From CAUUGB01 sp963544615 (GTDB taxonomy: Bacteria > Patescibacteriota > Microgenomatia > UBA1400 > PJMF01), in assembly GCA_963544615.1 (NCBI GenBank), contig CAUUGB010000030.1:1-8243 (forward strand): a DNA stretch of 8,243 nt. The letters are read 5' to 3'. Of the stretch, positions 1-7,300 are shown in pieces; position 1 is the first letter of the stretch, and each line of letters starts with the position of its first letter. The notes below the pieces were generated by a model, which ran no database searches, was not told where the DNA came from, and saw only the letters and a program-made list of their open reading frames with translations. The position numbers were made by a program, and so were the translations under genes.

Positions 1-670
1 AAACCCCACTGGTATCAACCGCTACGGGGACACTGCTATCATTAGTACTACCATTACCCAACTGACCACTGCCATTTCCACCCCAACAATAGGCTTGACC
101 CTGGATATCCAGAGCGCAAGTATGTCCATTACCAATAGCAACCTGACTTAAAGTTTTCCCGACTAAAACCCCACTGGTATCTACAGCCACCGGAAATTGG
201 CTGCTGGTAGTGCTACCATTACCTAGTTGACCATAATTGTTATCACCCCAACAGTAAGCTTTACCTTCGGTATCCAAAGCACAAAAAGTTTCATAGGCAT
301 TGACTAAAGTAGTAAAGCGCCATTGATTATTGCCCACAAAAGGGTATGCAGTAGTCACTGTCCCTCCCCCATACGGATAAATAATATCTTGATAAAAAGA
401 CAAAGTCAACTGCTGTCCTCCGCTTAAGGGACTGCAAGGTTTGTCAGTCTTAAAATAGTATCTATACTTTTCTGGGTTACCAGCAGCTGAAATATATCTT
501 ACCCATTCTAGTAATTGCCCCCTGCCCAAAAAAGCCAAACCCACAACAAAAATACCAAGTAAAAACAAGGAATACTGCCACTTTATCAAAACAGCCAACC
601 ACCGCTTACCGGTAGACAAAGACCGCCTTTTGGCAACTGAGTGATGAGCTGATGATCGTAATGACAACAT
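1..670 (-). CDS. Membrane-anchored RCC1-repeat protein, N-terminal part (runs off left edge)
   Basis: At least 223 codons are present, and the C-terminus lies beyond position 1. I translated this from the reverse strand. Residues 1-24 are basic and Ser-rich. Residues 25-49 form one hydrophobic membrane anchor. Residues 50-120 match nothing I recognise. From about residue 130 come RCC1-type beta-propeller repeats with the motifs CALDTEGKAYCWG and GQLGNGST, repeated at 55-residue spacing (Cys130/Cys140, then Cys185/Cys195). RCC1 repeats build seven-bladed propellers used for protein binding. The anchor and the two Cys ten residues apart in each blade suggest the propeller sits outside the cytoplasm, perhaps with disulfides; that is inference. 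The ATG at 670 is chosen because the frame is closed by a stop at 704-706 and no other ATG, GTG or TTG lies between. No Shine-Dalgarno is visible. A full propeller would need about five more blades to the left. Confidence 0.88.
   Translation of the reverse strand, partial: MLSLRSSAHHSVAKRRSLSTGKRWLAVLIKWQYSLFLLGIFVVGLAFLGRGQLLEWVRYISAAGNPEKYRYYFKTDKPCSPLSGGQQLTLSFYQDIIYPYGGGTVTTAYPFVGNNQWRFTTLVNAYETFCALDTEGKAYCWGDNNYGQLGNGSTTSSQFPVAVDTSGVLVGKTLSQVAIGNGHTCALDIQGQAYCWGGNGSGQLGNGSTNDSSVPVAVDTSGV
2..283 (-). repeat. Tandem RCC1 repeat units, 165-bp period
   Basis: Within the coding region the unit recurs every 165 bp (55 codons). One full unit covers 119-283 and a second starts at 118 and leaves the window. 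DNA identity is locally high: the 16 bases at 1-16 recur exactly at 166-181, coding the VDTSGV segment. Such similarity suggests recent unit duplication or homogenisation. It also makes this region prone to copy-number change or misassembly. Confidence 0.85.
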
Positions 671-718
671 GTACTTAACTAGTATGCAGGTGAAGGCGGA
701 TAATCACCCTCACCCGAT

Positions 719-738
719 ACCAAAGCCCAAACTTTGGT
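719..738 (-). other. Small hairpin in the leader of the RCC1-repeat gene
   Basis: The arms ACCAAAG (719-725) and CTTTGGT (732-738) are exact inverted repeats with a 6-base loop. On the minus-strand RNA the hairpin would lie about 50 nt before the start codon. No U-run follows, so it does not look like an intrinsic terminator. It could affect leader stability or translation; the role is unknown. Confidence 0.4.
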
Positions 739-757
739 AAAAATTTTCCCAAGTTTA

Positions 758-786
758 ATTAAAACAAGATAATTACCAATTGTCAA
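758..786 (-). promoter_or_regulatory. Sigma70-type promoter for the RCC1-repeat gene
   Basis: Reading the minus strand, a perfect TTGACA -35 box lies at 786-781. A 17-base spacer follows, then TTTAAT at 763-758 (one mismatch to TATAAT). Transcription would start near 751, leaving a leader of about 80 nt before the ATG at 670. This is the only promoter here with a full consensus -35 box, and it differs from the apparently leaderless promoters elsewhere in the window. It lies just past the epimerase stop, so the RCC1 gene is likely its own transcription unit. Confidence 0.6.
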
Positions 787-795
787 GAGCAGCTT

Positions 796-815
796 ACTCA
801 ATTACCCTCAATTAC
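796..815. repeat. Short 10-bp tandem repeat at the end of the epimerase gene
   Basis: The blocks ACTCAATTAC (796-805) and CCTCAATTAC (806-815) are adjacent and differ at one base. The second block spans the epimerase stop codon (812-814). With the promoter spacer and leader this makes up the 141-bp non-coding stretch 671-811. No convincing terminator for the epimerase operon is visible there. Confidence 0.4.
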
Positions 816-1462
816 TGCTTAGCAACCACAGGCTGACCGTGAGTAGCAAAATAATAACTGCCCATTGCTGCCCCCGCAATATGAGGCAAGTGAGCCAAAC
901 GACGCCATTGCCCCGAACCAATGCCGCCATCTACATAAATTTTAATCATTTTACCCATTGATAAACACAGCTGCTGCAATTGGGTCAACTTTGCCCACAG
1001 CTGCTGAGAAAACTCTTGACCACTCTCACCCATGGGGACAGCCAGCAAAAGCACGCTATCTAAAAATGTCCAAGCAAAATCTTCTAAGGCTGCCACCTCG
1101 GTGGCTAAATCTAAAGCTACACCGGCTTCTAACCCTGCTTCGCTACTAGCCTGCAAAAAAGCAGCCGGGTTACTAGCGCGCTCAATGTGACCAAAGATAG
1201 CTTGACTGGGTAAAGCCTGACCCAAAGACAAAATTTCCCAGACATAATCGAGAGGATCCTCAGTCATTAAATGCCAATCAATTTTTAAGTTGCCAAAATC
1301 TAGGGTGGTTAAATCTGCCGGAGTTACTGTGAGACGGGGGGCTAAATTACCATCAATAATATCGATATGTACCCGACTAATGCGACTGTCAGCTTTCACA
1401 ATGGCTAATTTGGCTACCACTGCCGCTAACTCTGATTCCAAAATGGCAGGTATCAATTGCAT
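812..1462 (-). CDS. rpe: Ribulose-phosphate 3-epimerase family protein
   Basis: This 216-residue protein is close to the usual length of Rpe, a cytoplasmic TIM-barrel enzyme that interconverts ribulose 5-phosphate and xylulose 5-phosphate. Family landmarks are in order: IPAIL (residues 4-8, for the usual APSIL), HIDIIDG (32-38), WHLM (63-66), GVAL (114-117) and VDGG (177-180). The four expected metal and catalytic residues are all there: His32, Asp34, His64 and Asp178. The loop usually written NPGFGGQ is PMGESGQ here (143-149), so this is a divergent member and substrate use could differ. I start at the ATG at 1462, one base after the stop of the upstream isomerase frame and four residues before the first family motif. 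An earlier in-frame ATG at 1525 only adds out-of-frame translation of the isomerase C-terminus. Co-expression with the isomerase fits their shared substrate. Confidence 0.85.
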   Translation of the reverse strand: MQLIPAILESELAAVVAKLAIVKADSRISRVHIDIIDGNLAPRLTVTPADLTTLDFGNLKIDWHLMTEDPLDYVWEILSLGQALPSQAIFGHIERASNPAAFLQASSEAGLEAGVALDLATEVAALEDFAWTFLDSVLLLAVPMGESGQEFSQQLWAKLTQLQQLCLSMGKMIKIYVDGGIGSGQWRRLAHLPHIAGAAMGSYYFATHGQPVVAKQ

Positions 1463-1463
1463 A

Positions 1464-1908
1464 TTACAATTTGGCAAATTCCTCAATTTGATGCAAACGG
1501 CGATAATATTTGCTCTCCTCACCATACGGGGTTTGCAAAAAAACTTTAATTAATTGTTGTTGCTGCCGAAACAGCTGATAATCACTGGCAAGCACTAAAG
1601 CATTTAGGTGATCATCGCGGACACTCGCCGCCAAATGCTTGGCCCCCTAAACTGGCACGAATACCAGCAAAGCGATTGAGCTGAACCAGCATACCCGCAC
1701 CCGAACGGCACCAACAAATTATTTTTGCTGTCGGCTCACGCCGCCACAATTTAACTGCTGCTAGTGCATAATCAGGAAAATCATCATTGGTTTGCAACTT
1801 AAAAGCGCCGGCATCCTCCACTTGGTGACCTAAAGCAATTAACCAGTGACGAGCTTTGTTTTTGCAAGCCCAACCCCCGTGATCAGCGGCTAAAATTATT
1901 TTCGCCAT
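1464..1908 (-). pseudogene. rpiB: RpiB/LacA/LacB-family sugar-phosphate isomerase, single-base frameshift
   Basis: Ribose-5-phosphate isomerase B interconverts ribose 5-phosphate and ribulose 5-phosphate. From the ATG at 1908 the frame reads MAKIILAADHGG (the family's DHGG/DHAG motif at residues 9-12), DFPDYA (43-48), Cys67 with RSGAGM (68-73) where the family has C-GTGIGM, and GIRASL (82-87). It then runs into a premature TGA at 1614-1612. Removing one base from the five-G run at 1647-1643 restores the family: after Leu87 the sequence becomes GAKHLAASVRDDHLNALVLA and continues to a stop at 1466-1464, for 147 residues, the normal RpiB length. Intact coding on both sides and the one-base gap to rpe suggest a sequencing or assembly slip, or a very recent mutation. 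The usual HNDAN region reads DDHLN, so the position of the catalytic His seen in E. coli RpiB appears substituted. An upstream in-frame ATG at 1965 would overlap the divergent gene and is not favoured. Confidence 0.85.
1643..1647 (-). other. Frameshift site: run of five G in rpiB
   Basis: On the + strand this is CCCCC, within GGCCCCCTAA. With five G the reading frame after codon 87 terminates 12 codons later. With four G it continues through the whole conserved RpiB C-terminus. The run's position exactly at the break makes a homopolymer length error or slippage the simplest cause. Confidence 0.75.
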
Positions 1909-1914
1909 CCTCTT

Positions 1915-1920
1915 ATTATA
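1915..1920 (-). promoter_or_regulatory. -10 box for the rpiB-rpe operon, leaderless geometry
   Basis: On the minus strand a perfect TATAAT is followed by six bases (AAGAGG) and then the rpiB ATG at 1908. Transcription would start at or within a base of the A of ATG. AGAGG touches the start codon, too close to serve as a normal Shine-Dalgarno. No good -35 box is seen at 16-18 bp spacing. Confidence 0.6.
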
Positions 1921-1934
1921 TACTCCAGAGTATA
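1919..1934. promoter_or_regulatory. Inverted repeat between divergent promoters, possible operator
   Basis: TATACTC (1919-1925) and GAGTATA (1928-1934) are exact inverted repeats around a 2-bp centre, spanning parts of both -10 boxes. A dimeric regulator bound here would cover both promoters. Some of the symmetry follows simply from two TATA boxes facing away from each other, but the inner CTC/GAG bases do not. Confidence 0.4.
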
Positions 1935-1936
1935 AT
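1931..1936 (+). promoter_or_regulatory. -10 box for the hydrolase operon, leaderless geometry
   Basis: A perfect TATAAT is followed by six bases (AAAAAC) and then the ATG at 1943, so the predicted transcript begins at the start codon. No -35 match is seen at normal spacing, and the region where it would lie is the start of rpiB. No Shine-Dalgarno precedes the ATG. Confidence 0.65.
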
Positions 1937-1942
1937 AAAAAC

Positions 1943-3058
1943 ATGGTGAAAACAAAAAACCTCAAAGGAGCGTTTTTAGCCGGCTTGCTGGTAGTGATTA
2001 GTTTTTGGGCGGGTTTTAGTCTTAATTCTTATTGGCAAGAAAAAAATAGCAGCAGTAATTCTCACCGCCCCCCACCACCCTCTCCCACACCTTTACCACT
2101 CCTGGCTTATTCCCTACCTGCCTTAAAAGCTACTCCCACCACAGCAGACACCATTACTTTAGAAAAAATTATAACTACTGGGCAAACATCACTGAGTGTG
2201 CTTTTTAGCTATCAAGTAATGGGGAAAAAAATTTCCGGACTGGCTAATTTCCCCACCACCGCTCCAGCTTGGGGGGGTATTTTAATGCTGCGCGGCTGGG
2301 CGCCAGTACAAAATTATCAAAGCGGCACAGGGACTAAAAACGCCGGACTTTTTTTGGCTCAAAATGGTTTGCTCACCTTTGCTCCCGATTTTTTAGGTTA
2401 CGGCCAGTCAGATCCTCCTCCCGCTGATGTCCTCCAAGCTCGATTTGAAAAACCACTCCAAGTTAAACAATTACTCACTAATTTGCAACAAGGCAAAATT
2501 GTCTGCCACAGCGAAGTTACCGGGAGCGAATTGCCACTGCTAGAGCAAATTTGCAACCAAAACAAACTCCCCACCTTACCCTGGGGCATGTGGGCGCATA
2601 GCAATGGCGGACAAATTGCTTTAAGCACTTTAGAAATTACTCAAGACGCTTATCCCACCACTCTCTGGGCACCGGTGAGTGTGGGCTTTCCTTACAGTGT
2701 ACTTTTTTTTACTGATGAAGAAGCAGATGAGGGCAAAAAAAGCCGAGCTTTTATTGCTCAATTTGAAAGCAAATACAATAGCGATGATTTCTCTCACTCC
2801 CGACATTTAGATTGGCTGCCCCCAAGACTAAAACTCCAACTTCATCATGGTAGTGGTGATGAAGCTGCTTTAATTTCTTGGTCAAATGAATTTGAGCAAA
2901 AAATTACCCAAGAAAATGCTCACCGCACCAAAGAAACTCAAATTGAATTAACTTATTATCGCTATCCTGGAGCTAATCATAACCTACAACCCCATTGGCA
3001 ACAAGTGGTGGAGCGAGACATAGATTTTTTTCGCCAACACTTAGAGGGTGAAAAATGA
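1943..3058 (+). CDS. Membrane-anchored alpha/beta hydrolase (prolyl oligopeptidase/esterase-like)
   Basis: This is a 371-residue protein. Residues 10-28 form one hydrophobic segment (signal anchor), followed by a Ser/Asn- and Pro-rich linker (about 36-55). The catalytic domain, from about residue 70, would then face outward. The alpha/beta-hydrolase signs are a strand and oxyanion-type segment ILMLRGWAP, the PDFLGYGQSD segment typical of S9-like hydrolases, a nucleophile elbow AHSNGG with Ser220, an acid in HGSGDEA with Asp306, and GANHN with His346. The triad order Ser-Asp-His and spacing fit the fold. The elbow is A-H-S-N-G rather than G-x-S-x-G. Two Cys lie at about 189-205, between the core and the elbow. 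It overlaps the next gene by 4 bp (ATGA), so the two are probably co-translated. Whether it cleaves peptides, esters or glycan acyl groups cannot be told. Confidence 0.82.
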   Translation: MVKTKNLKGAFLAGLLVVISFWAGFSLNSYWQEKNSSSNSHRPPPPSPTPLPLLAYSLPALKATPTTADTITLEKIITTGQTSLSVLFSYQVMGKKISGLANFPTTAPAWGGILMLRGWAPVQNYQSGTGTKNAGLFLAQNGLLTFAPDFLGYGQSDPPPADVLQARFEKPLQVKQLLTNLQQGKIVCHSEVTGSELPLLEQICNQNKLPTLPWGMWAHSNGGQIALSTLEITQDAYPTTLWAPVSVGFPYSVLFFTDEEADEGKKSRAFIAQFESKYNSDDFSHSRHLDWLPPRLKLQLHHGSGDEAALISWSNEFEQKITQENAHRTKETQIELTYYRYPGANHNLQPHWQQVVERDIDFFRQHLEGEK

Positions 3059-4287
3059 AAAAAGCTTTACTAACTAAAAGCAAAAAACTGCTCACCACTT
3101 ATTTACCACCAGTAAAAATTTGCTGGCAAATCAGTATCATTTATGGCTGTTGGTGGGGACTATTATTACTTTTGGCGGCCATTTTTGCCACCGATACTAT
3201 TTTACCTTTTACCCCTACTTATGCGAGTGTGGAAAATGTGACCCAAAGTGGTCTGCCCGCCGCACTAGCGCGCTGGGGTGGCTTTGATGGGGTGCACTAC
3301 TATAGTATTGCCGCCCATGGCTATCAAAGTGCCCGTGGCATTCAAGCCTTTTTCCCCCTCTACCCCTTACTGGTGGCTCTCATTGGCTCCCTGCTACCTA
3401 ATTACATTTTAAGTGGAGTGCTACTGGCTGGCTGTTGTAGCCTCATATTTTTACTCCTTACCCATCAATACCTAAGACAAAACTATTCACCCCGGCTGGC
3501 TTGGTGGTGGTTAGCTGTTTGGTTAACCAACCCCGCAAGTTTTTTTCTAGTGAGCTTTTATACCGAAAGTCTGTTTTTACTGCTACTGTTTTTAACTTGG
3601 CTGGCTTACAAAAATAAAGCTTACCGCTGGAGCGGTTTTTGGGGCATGCTGTTAACTGCTAGCAGAGTGGTGGGAGTGGTAGCGGTGGCAGTGTTAGTGC
3701 TAGTTTATCTCTACCGTGCTTATAAAACACAACAGCTGTTTACCCGGCAAACACTTGTCCAGGCTCTCTACTTAGGCAGTGGGGTGCTGGGCTTGCTAGC
3801 TTACTGCTTATATCTGTGGTGGCAATTTGCTGACCCACTGTTATTTGTGCACGTGCAAAATGATTTTGGGGCCGGCAGACAAACCGACAGTTTAGTGTTA
3901 TTGCCACAAGTATTATGGCGTTACGGCAAAATGTTTTATTATGGCTTGCCACTTAACAGTAAAACTTATGCCATTGTTCAAGAGCTAATTTTAAGTGTGA
4001 CGGGTGGGTTAATTTTAATTATCACCGGCTGGCAAAACTACCGCAATTTAAAACCTTTTTATCCCTGGGAATGGTGGCTCTTTAATGTGGGCGCTTTTAT
4101 GCTGCCAACTTTAACAGGCAGTTTTTCCAGCATGCCACGCTACTTGCTAGTATGTTTAGTCATACCTTTATACTGCAGCAGACTAGCAAATAAAAAGCCG
4201 CTCTTAGGAGGAGTGGGACTAACTCTAAGTGCCTTGCTCCTGAGCGTTAATTTGCTCCTTTTTATTGCCGGACTTTGGGTAGCTTAA
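3055..4287 (+). CDS. PIG-V-type polytopic mannosyltransferase homologue (GT-C fold)
   Basis: This 410-residue integral membrane protein has roughly nine to eleven hydrophobic segments, the first at about residues 25-45. It resembles the PIG-V/GPI mannosyltransferase II family, whose members use a polyprenyl-phosphate-linked sugar donor at the outer membrane face. Matching family landmarks are RWGGFDGVHYYSIAAHGY in the first large loop (Asp78 as the likely catalytic acid or base, His81 nearby), FFPLYPLL (99-106), NPASFF followed by YTESLF (Glu171, Ser172), and TASRVVG (201-207, family T-R-x-N/x-G). The ATG at 3055 overlaps the hydrolase stop as ATGA and no Shine-Dalgarno is present, so translation is likely coupled. 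The role is probably transfer of mannose or a similar sugar to a surface lipid, glycan or protein. The acceptor is unknown, and mannose specificity is assumed from the eukaryotic family. Confidence 0.82.
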   Translation: MKKALLTKSKKLLTTYLPPVKICWQISIIYGCWWGLLLLLAAIFATDTILPFTPTYASVENVTQSGLPAALARWGGFDGVHYYSIAAHGYQSARGIQAFFPLYPLLVALIGSLLPNYILSGVLLAGCCSLIFLLLTHQYLRQNYSPRLAWWWLAVWLTNPASFFLVSFYTESLFLLLLFLTWLAYKNKAYRWSGFWGMLLTASRVVGVVAVAVLVLVYLYRAYKTQQLFTRQTLVQALYLGSGVLGLLAYCLYLWWQFADPLLFVHVQNDFGAGRQTDSLVLLPQVLWRYGKMFYYGLPLNSKTYAIVQELILSVTGGLILIITGWQNYRNLKPFYPWEWWLFNVGAFMLPTLTGSFSSMPRYLLVCLVIPLYCSRLANKKPLLGGVGLTLSALLLSVNLLLFIAGLWVA

Positions 4288-4326
4288 AATTACCTCTCTC
4301 ATCACCGCTCACCCATACTCTCCTCA

Positions 4327-4355
4327 TTGAGTCTGCTAAAAAGCAAAAGTATAAT
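4327..4355 (+). promoter_or_regulatory. Sigma70-type promoter with leaderless start for the large membrane protein
   Basis: TTGAGT (4327-4332, four of six to the -35 consensus), a 17-bp spacer, perfect TATAAT (4350-4355), then six bases and ATG at 4362. Start of transcription is predicted at the ATG. This argues that the gene begins at 4362 and can be expressed apart from the upstream pair, which ends at 4287. The 74-bp gap holds no visible terminator. Confidence 0.7.
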
Positions 4356-4361
4356 AAGCCA

Positions 4362-7300
4362 ATGAAGCGAATCAGCAAGTGGTGCCATTTACATGGCGGC
4401 ATAGTAGCATTAATTTTGTTCTGGGTACTACTTTGCAGCTGCAATTTCTTACCTCGGCAAACTTGGCTACTCGGTTACGACAATCTTCTGCCCGAACTTA
4501 ATCTCCCTCTTTGGTGGGAGCGCAATTTTTACTCCATTTGGCAAGATTATCGTGGTTTAGGAGTAGCCAATAGTGTGGCTGAAGGCAGTGAGCTGACTCG
4601 CTTGCCTTGGGTGTGGTTGGTAGCGACTTTATGCTCACCTGCCCTAGTCCGCTGGAGTTGGGTAGCGGCCATGCTACTTTTAGGTACCCTAGCCACTTAC
4701 TATTTGGCACGGGATTGGCTGACCTTAGCTTTATGTCATGCCCAAAACAAACTCCCCCCAGCAATCACTAACTTAGCCGCCACTGTGGCAGGAATTTTTT
4801 ATCTGCTATCTCCTGCCACCGTACAGCTGTGCTACACCCCCTTGGAAAGTTTTACCAGTTGGCATGGTTGGCTACCCGTAATTCTTTATTGCTTACTGCG
4901 TTTTGTACGCACTGCCAATGCCAAAAATTTATTACTGTTAACCATTGTCAGTGTGCTCGCTAGTTCAGCCTTTCATTTAGAAACGCTCTTTATTGTGCTT
5001 TTTTTTGCCATGGTAGTTATGGGTGCGGGTTTACTTACCTCCAATTACCGCCACTTTTATCTCCAACGCTTGCTGCTGGGAATAGTGAGTGTCATGGTTG
5101 CCAACAGCTGGTGGTTACTGCCTATGGCCTGGACCACTATGACTGCCGGCAACGATTTTACTTTAAGCAAACAAAATCAAATCACCACCCCCCAAGTGCA
5201 AGAGATGAATTATAGTCGCGGCAACTTAGCCAATATAGCGCTTTTGCATGGTTATTGGTTTGATTACCGCGAATACAACCCAACTGATAACAGTTATTCA
5301 CCTTACTTGGGAGTGTGGGATAGCTGGTGGCAGCGGCCTAGCAATCAAGTAATTGGTTACAGTTTATTTGTCTTGGCTGGAAGTGGCTTGTTGCTAACTA
5401 TTTATTTAGCCCAAAGAAAAGCTTTTGCGCTCGCCCAATTGGGATTATTTCTTTTAGGAATTTTCATGCTCACTGCTGGCAATGGTTTAATTTTAGGCTT
5501 GGTTTTTCGCTGTCTCACCAAGCTGCCTCTGCTGGCTGATATCTTTCGGGTAGCTTTTACCAAATGGTCGAGCATCGCTAATTTAGGTTTATCACTCGGC
5601 TTAGCTAATGCGGTGGTAACTAGCCATTTGCTCTTTTATCACCGCATCCGCCATCACTGGGTCATCACCACCACCCTAGCACTTGCCGTGGCTGTGAGCA
5701 TAGTTTATCGCGCTTATCCAGCTTTCAGCGGCGATCTTTTTGGTTGGCAAGTTAAAACAGACATTACTGAGCGCTACATTAATCTGCACGAATTTATGCA
5801 CCACCAAAACCATGCTGGCACCACCATTTATTTGCCTCACCCTAATTACTGGGGCTGGCTTTTTTATGATTGGGGCTATCGTGGCAGTGGCTTTTTGTGG
5901 CAAATGATTCCCCAGCCTCTTTTAGACCGTAATTTTGACGCTTGGAGTTTATATAATCAAACTGCTTATCAACAGTTTAATTTAGCCATGCAAAAACAAG
6001 ACGCAGCTGAGATAGAGCAACTGATGGCTAAATACCAACTGCAATATGCCATTATTGACGGCAGCTTAATGAATGCTGGTGACAATCAAACTAGCAAAAG
6101 ACAAGAGGAGGTAGCGGAGCTACAAAAATTATGGCAACAAGCAGGCGCACAACTTTTATGGCAACAAGAAAACTTAAGCGTGTGGCAATTATCCCCCCGC
6201 CCTGCACTCAACTACCCAGTGAGTTTAAGTAACAATTACCAACTGCTAGCAAAAGACGCGCCGCAAAGTTTAAGCGACCCTCTTTTTGCCGCCACCGGTG
6301 ACTATCTTGCCGATAGCACCAATCCTCAAGCTAGCTGGTATCCTTTTGCTGATAACAACAGTGAAAAATTAAGCCAGATTAATTGCGCTGGCGATGAATG
6401 TCAACTTAAAGTCTTGGTGCCACCTGCCTTAGCCAAACAGCAATTACTGCTGCCAGCTTGGCAGCAAGGAGAGTTAATAACTATTAATGGCAGCGCTTGG
6501 TTAGATAGTAAACAGCAATTACAACTTAATTTTTATCCCCAAATCACACTTCAAGCAGGTGAGCAAACTCTCTCTTTACCCCAACTACCTCAACTGCATT
6601 TAGATTTAGCCAAGCTGGCATTAGACGGTGAGGGCGCCATTGTAGATTTTGGCGACCAGCTACCACATCAAATTACCCCAGGAAAATTAGTGGATTTCAC
6701 CACCCAACTGAAAGTGGGTGAAGATGTGGAGATTAAAAGCTTTCCCTCTCACCTAGCTAGTGCTTCGGCAGCAGGTATGCAAATTGCTGCCAATCAGGTA
6801 GCCAACTTTACTTACCCCAAAAGTATTTGGGAGGAATTTTTTCAAGAGAAAAGTTTGCCTCTTAATGGCGAGAGTTTGCAAGCCACTTGGCACACTCCAG
6901 TTTATTCTCTTAATTTAGCCAGTGAACATGGACAAAGCTGCGATGTCAGCGCTAGGGGACAAGCCAGCAAAAAAATTACCAGTACCGGCAATTATTATCA
7001 AACTAGCGGCTATGGCAGCTGGTGTGAGAGCTATTATTTAAGTGGCATTGCTGCGGTCAATGACTATGTGCTGTTAGCTGCTGCCACCAACATCACGGGG
7101 CAGCCACTGCGTTTCCGGGTGGTGGCAGAAAATCAAAGACAAACTTTGCTCACCCACAAATTCGCTTTTCAACCACCACCAAACTCATCTCCATTAGAAC
7201 AATATTTTTATTTAAGCGCTAGTGAAAATCAAGATAGTGGGCAGAAAAAACTTTTCTTTTATTTAACTGCCCAATCGTACGGGCAACCAAGCAATAATTA

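Noticed and set aside
1..283. Repeated DNA at the left edge as a CRISPR or mobile-element repeat.
   Set aside because: The 165-bp period is in frame and codes RCC1 blades; there are no spacer-like unique segments between identical short repeats.
719..738. Hairpin as an intrinsic terminator of the rpiB-rpe operon.
   Set aside because: The stem is short, not GC-rich, has no U-run on the minus-strand RNA, and sits downstream of the next gene's predicted transcription start.
1463..1525. ATG at 1525 as the epimerase start.
   Set aside because: The added residues are the rpiB C-terminus read in another frame; Rpe family similarity begins right after the ATG at 1462.
1290..1553. Plus-strand open frame opposite the epimerase (87 codons), and similar antisense frames at 958-1149, 2398-2628, 3740-3952, 4498-4764 and 5676-5903.
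   Set aside because: All lie opposite well-supported genes, have no recognisable domains or start signals, and are explained as shadow frames.
1643..1650. Programmed ribosomal frameshifting in rpiB.
   Set aside because: The run of five G is not a classic slippery heptamer, no stimulatory structure or internal Shine-Dalgarno stands out, and RpiB enzymes are not known to need frameshifting. A homopolymer error or mutation is simpler.
1909..1965. ATG at 1965 as the isomerase start.
   Set aside because: It would place the rpiB N-terminus over the divergent hydrolase start and both promoters; family similarity begins at residue 2 of the 1908 start.
4275..4361. TTG start extending the large membrane protein by 29 codons into the end of the PIG-V-like gene.
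   Set aside because: The extension spans a good -35/-10 pair (TTGAGT, 17 bp, TATAAT), has no membrane or family features, and the ATG at 4362 fits the spacing seen at three other starts.
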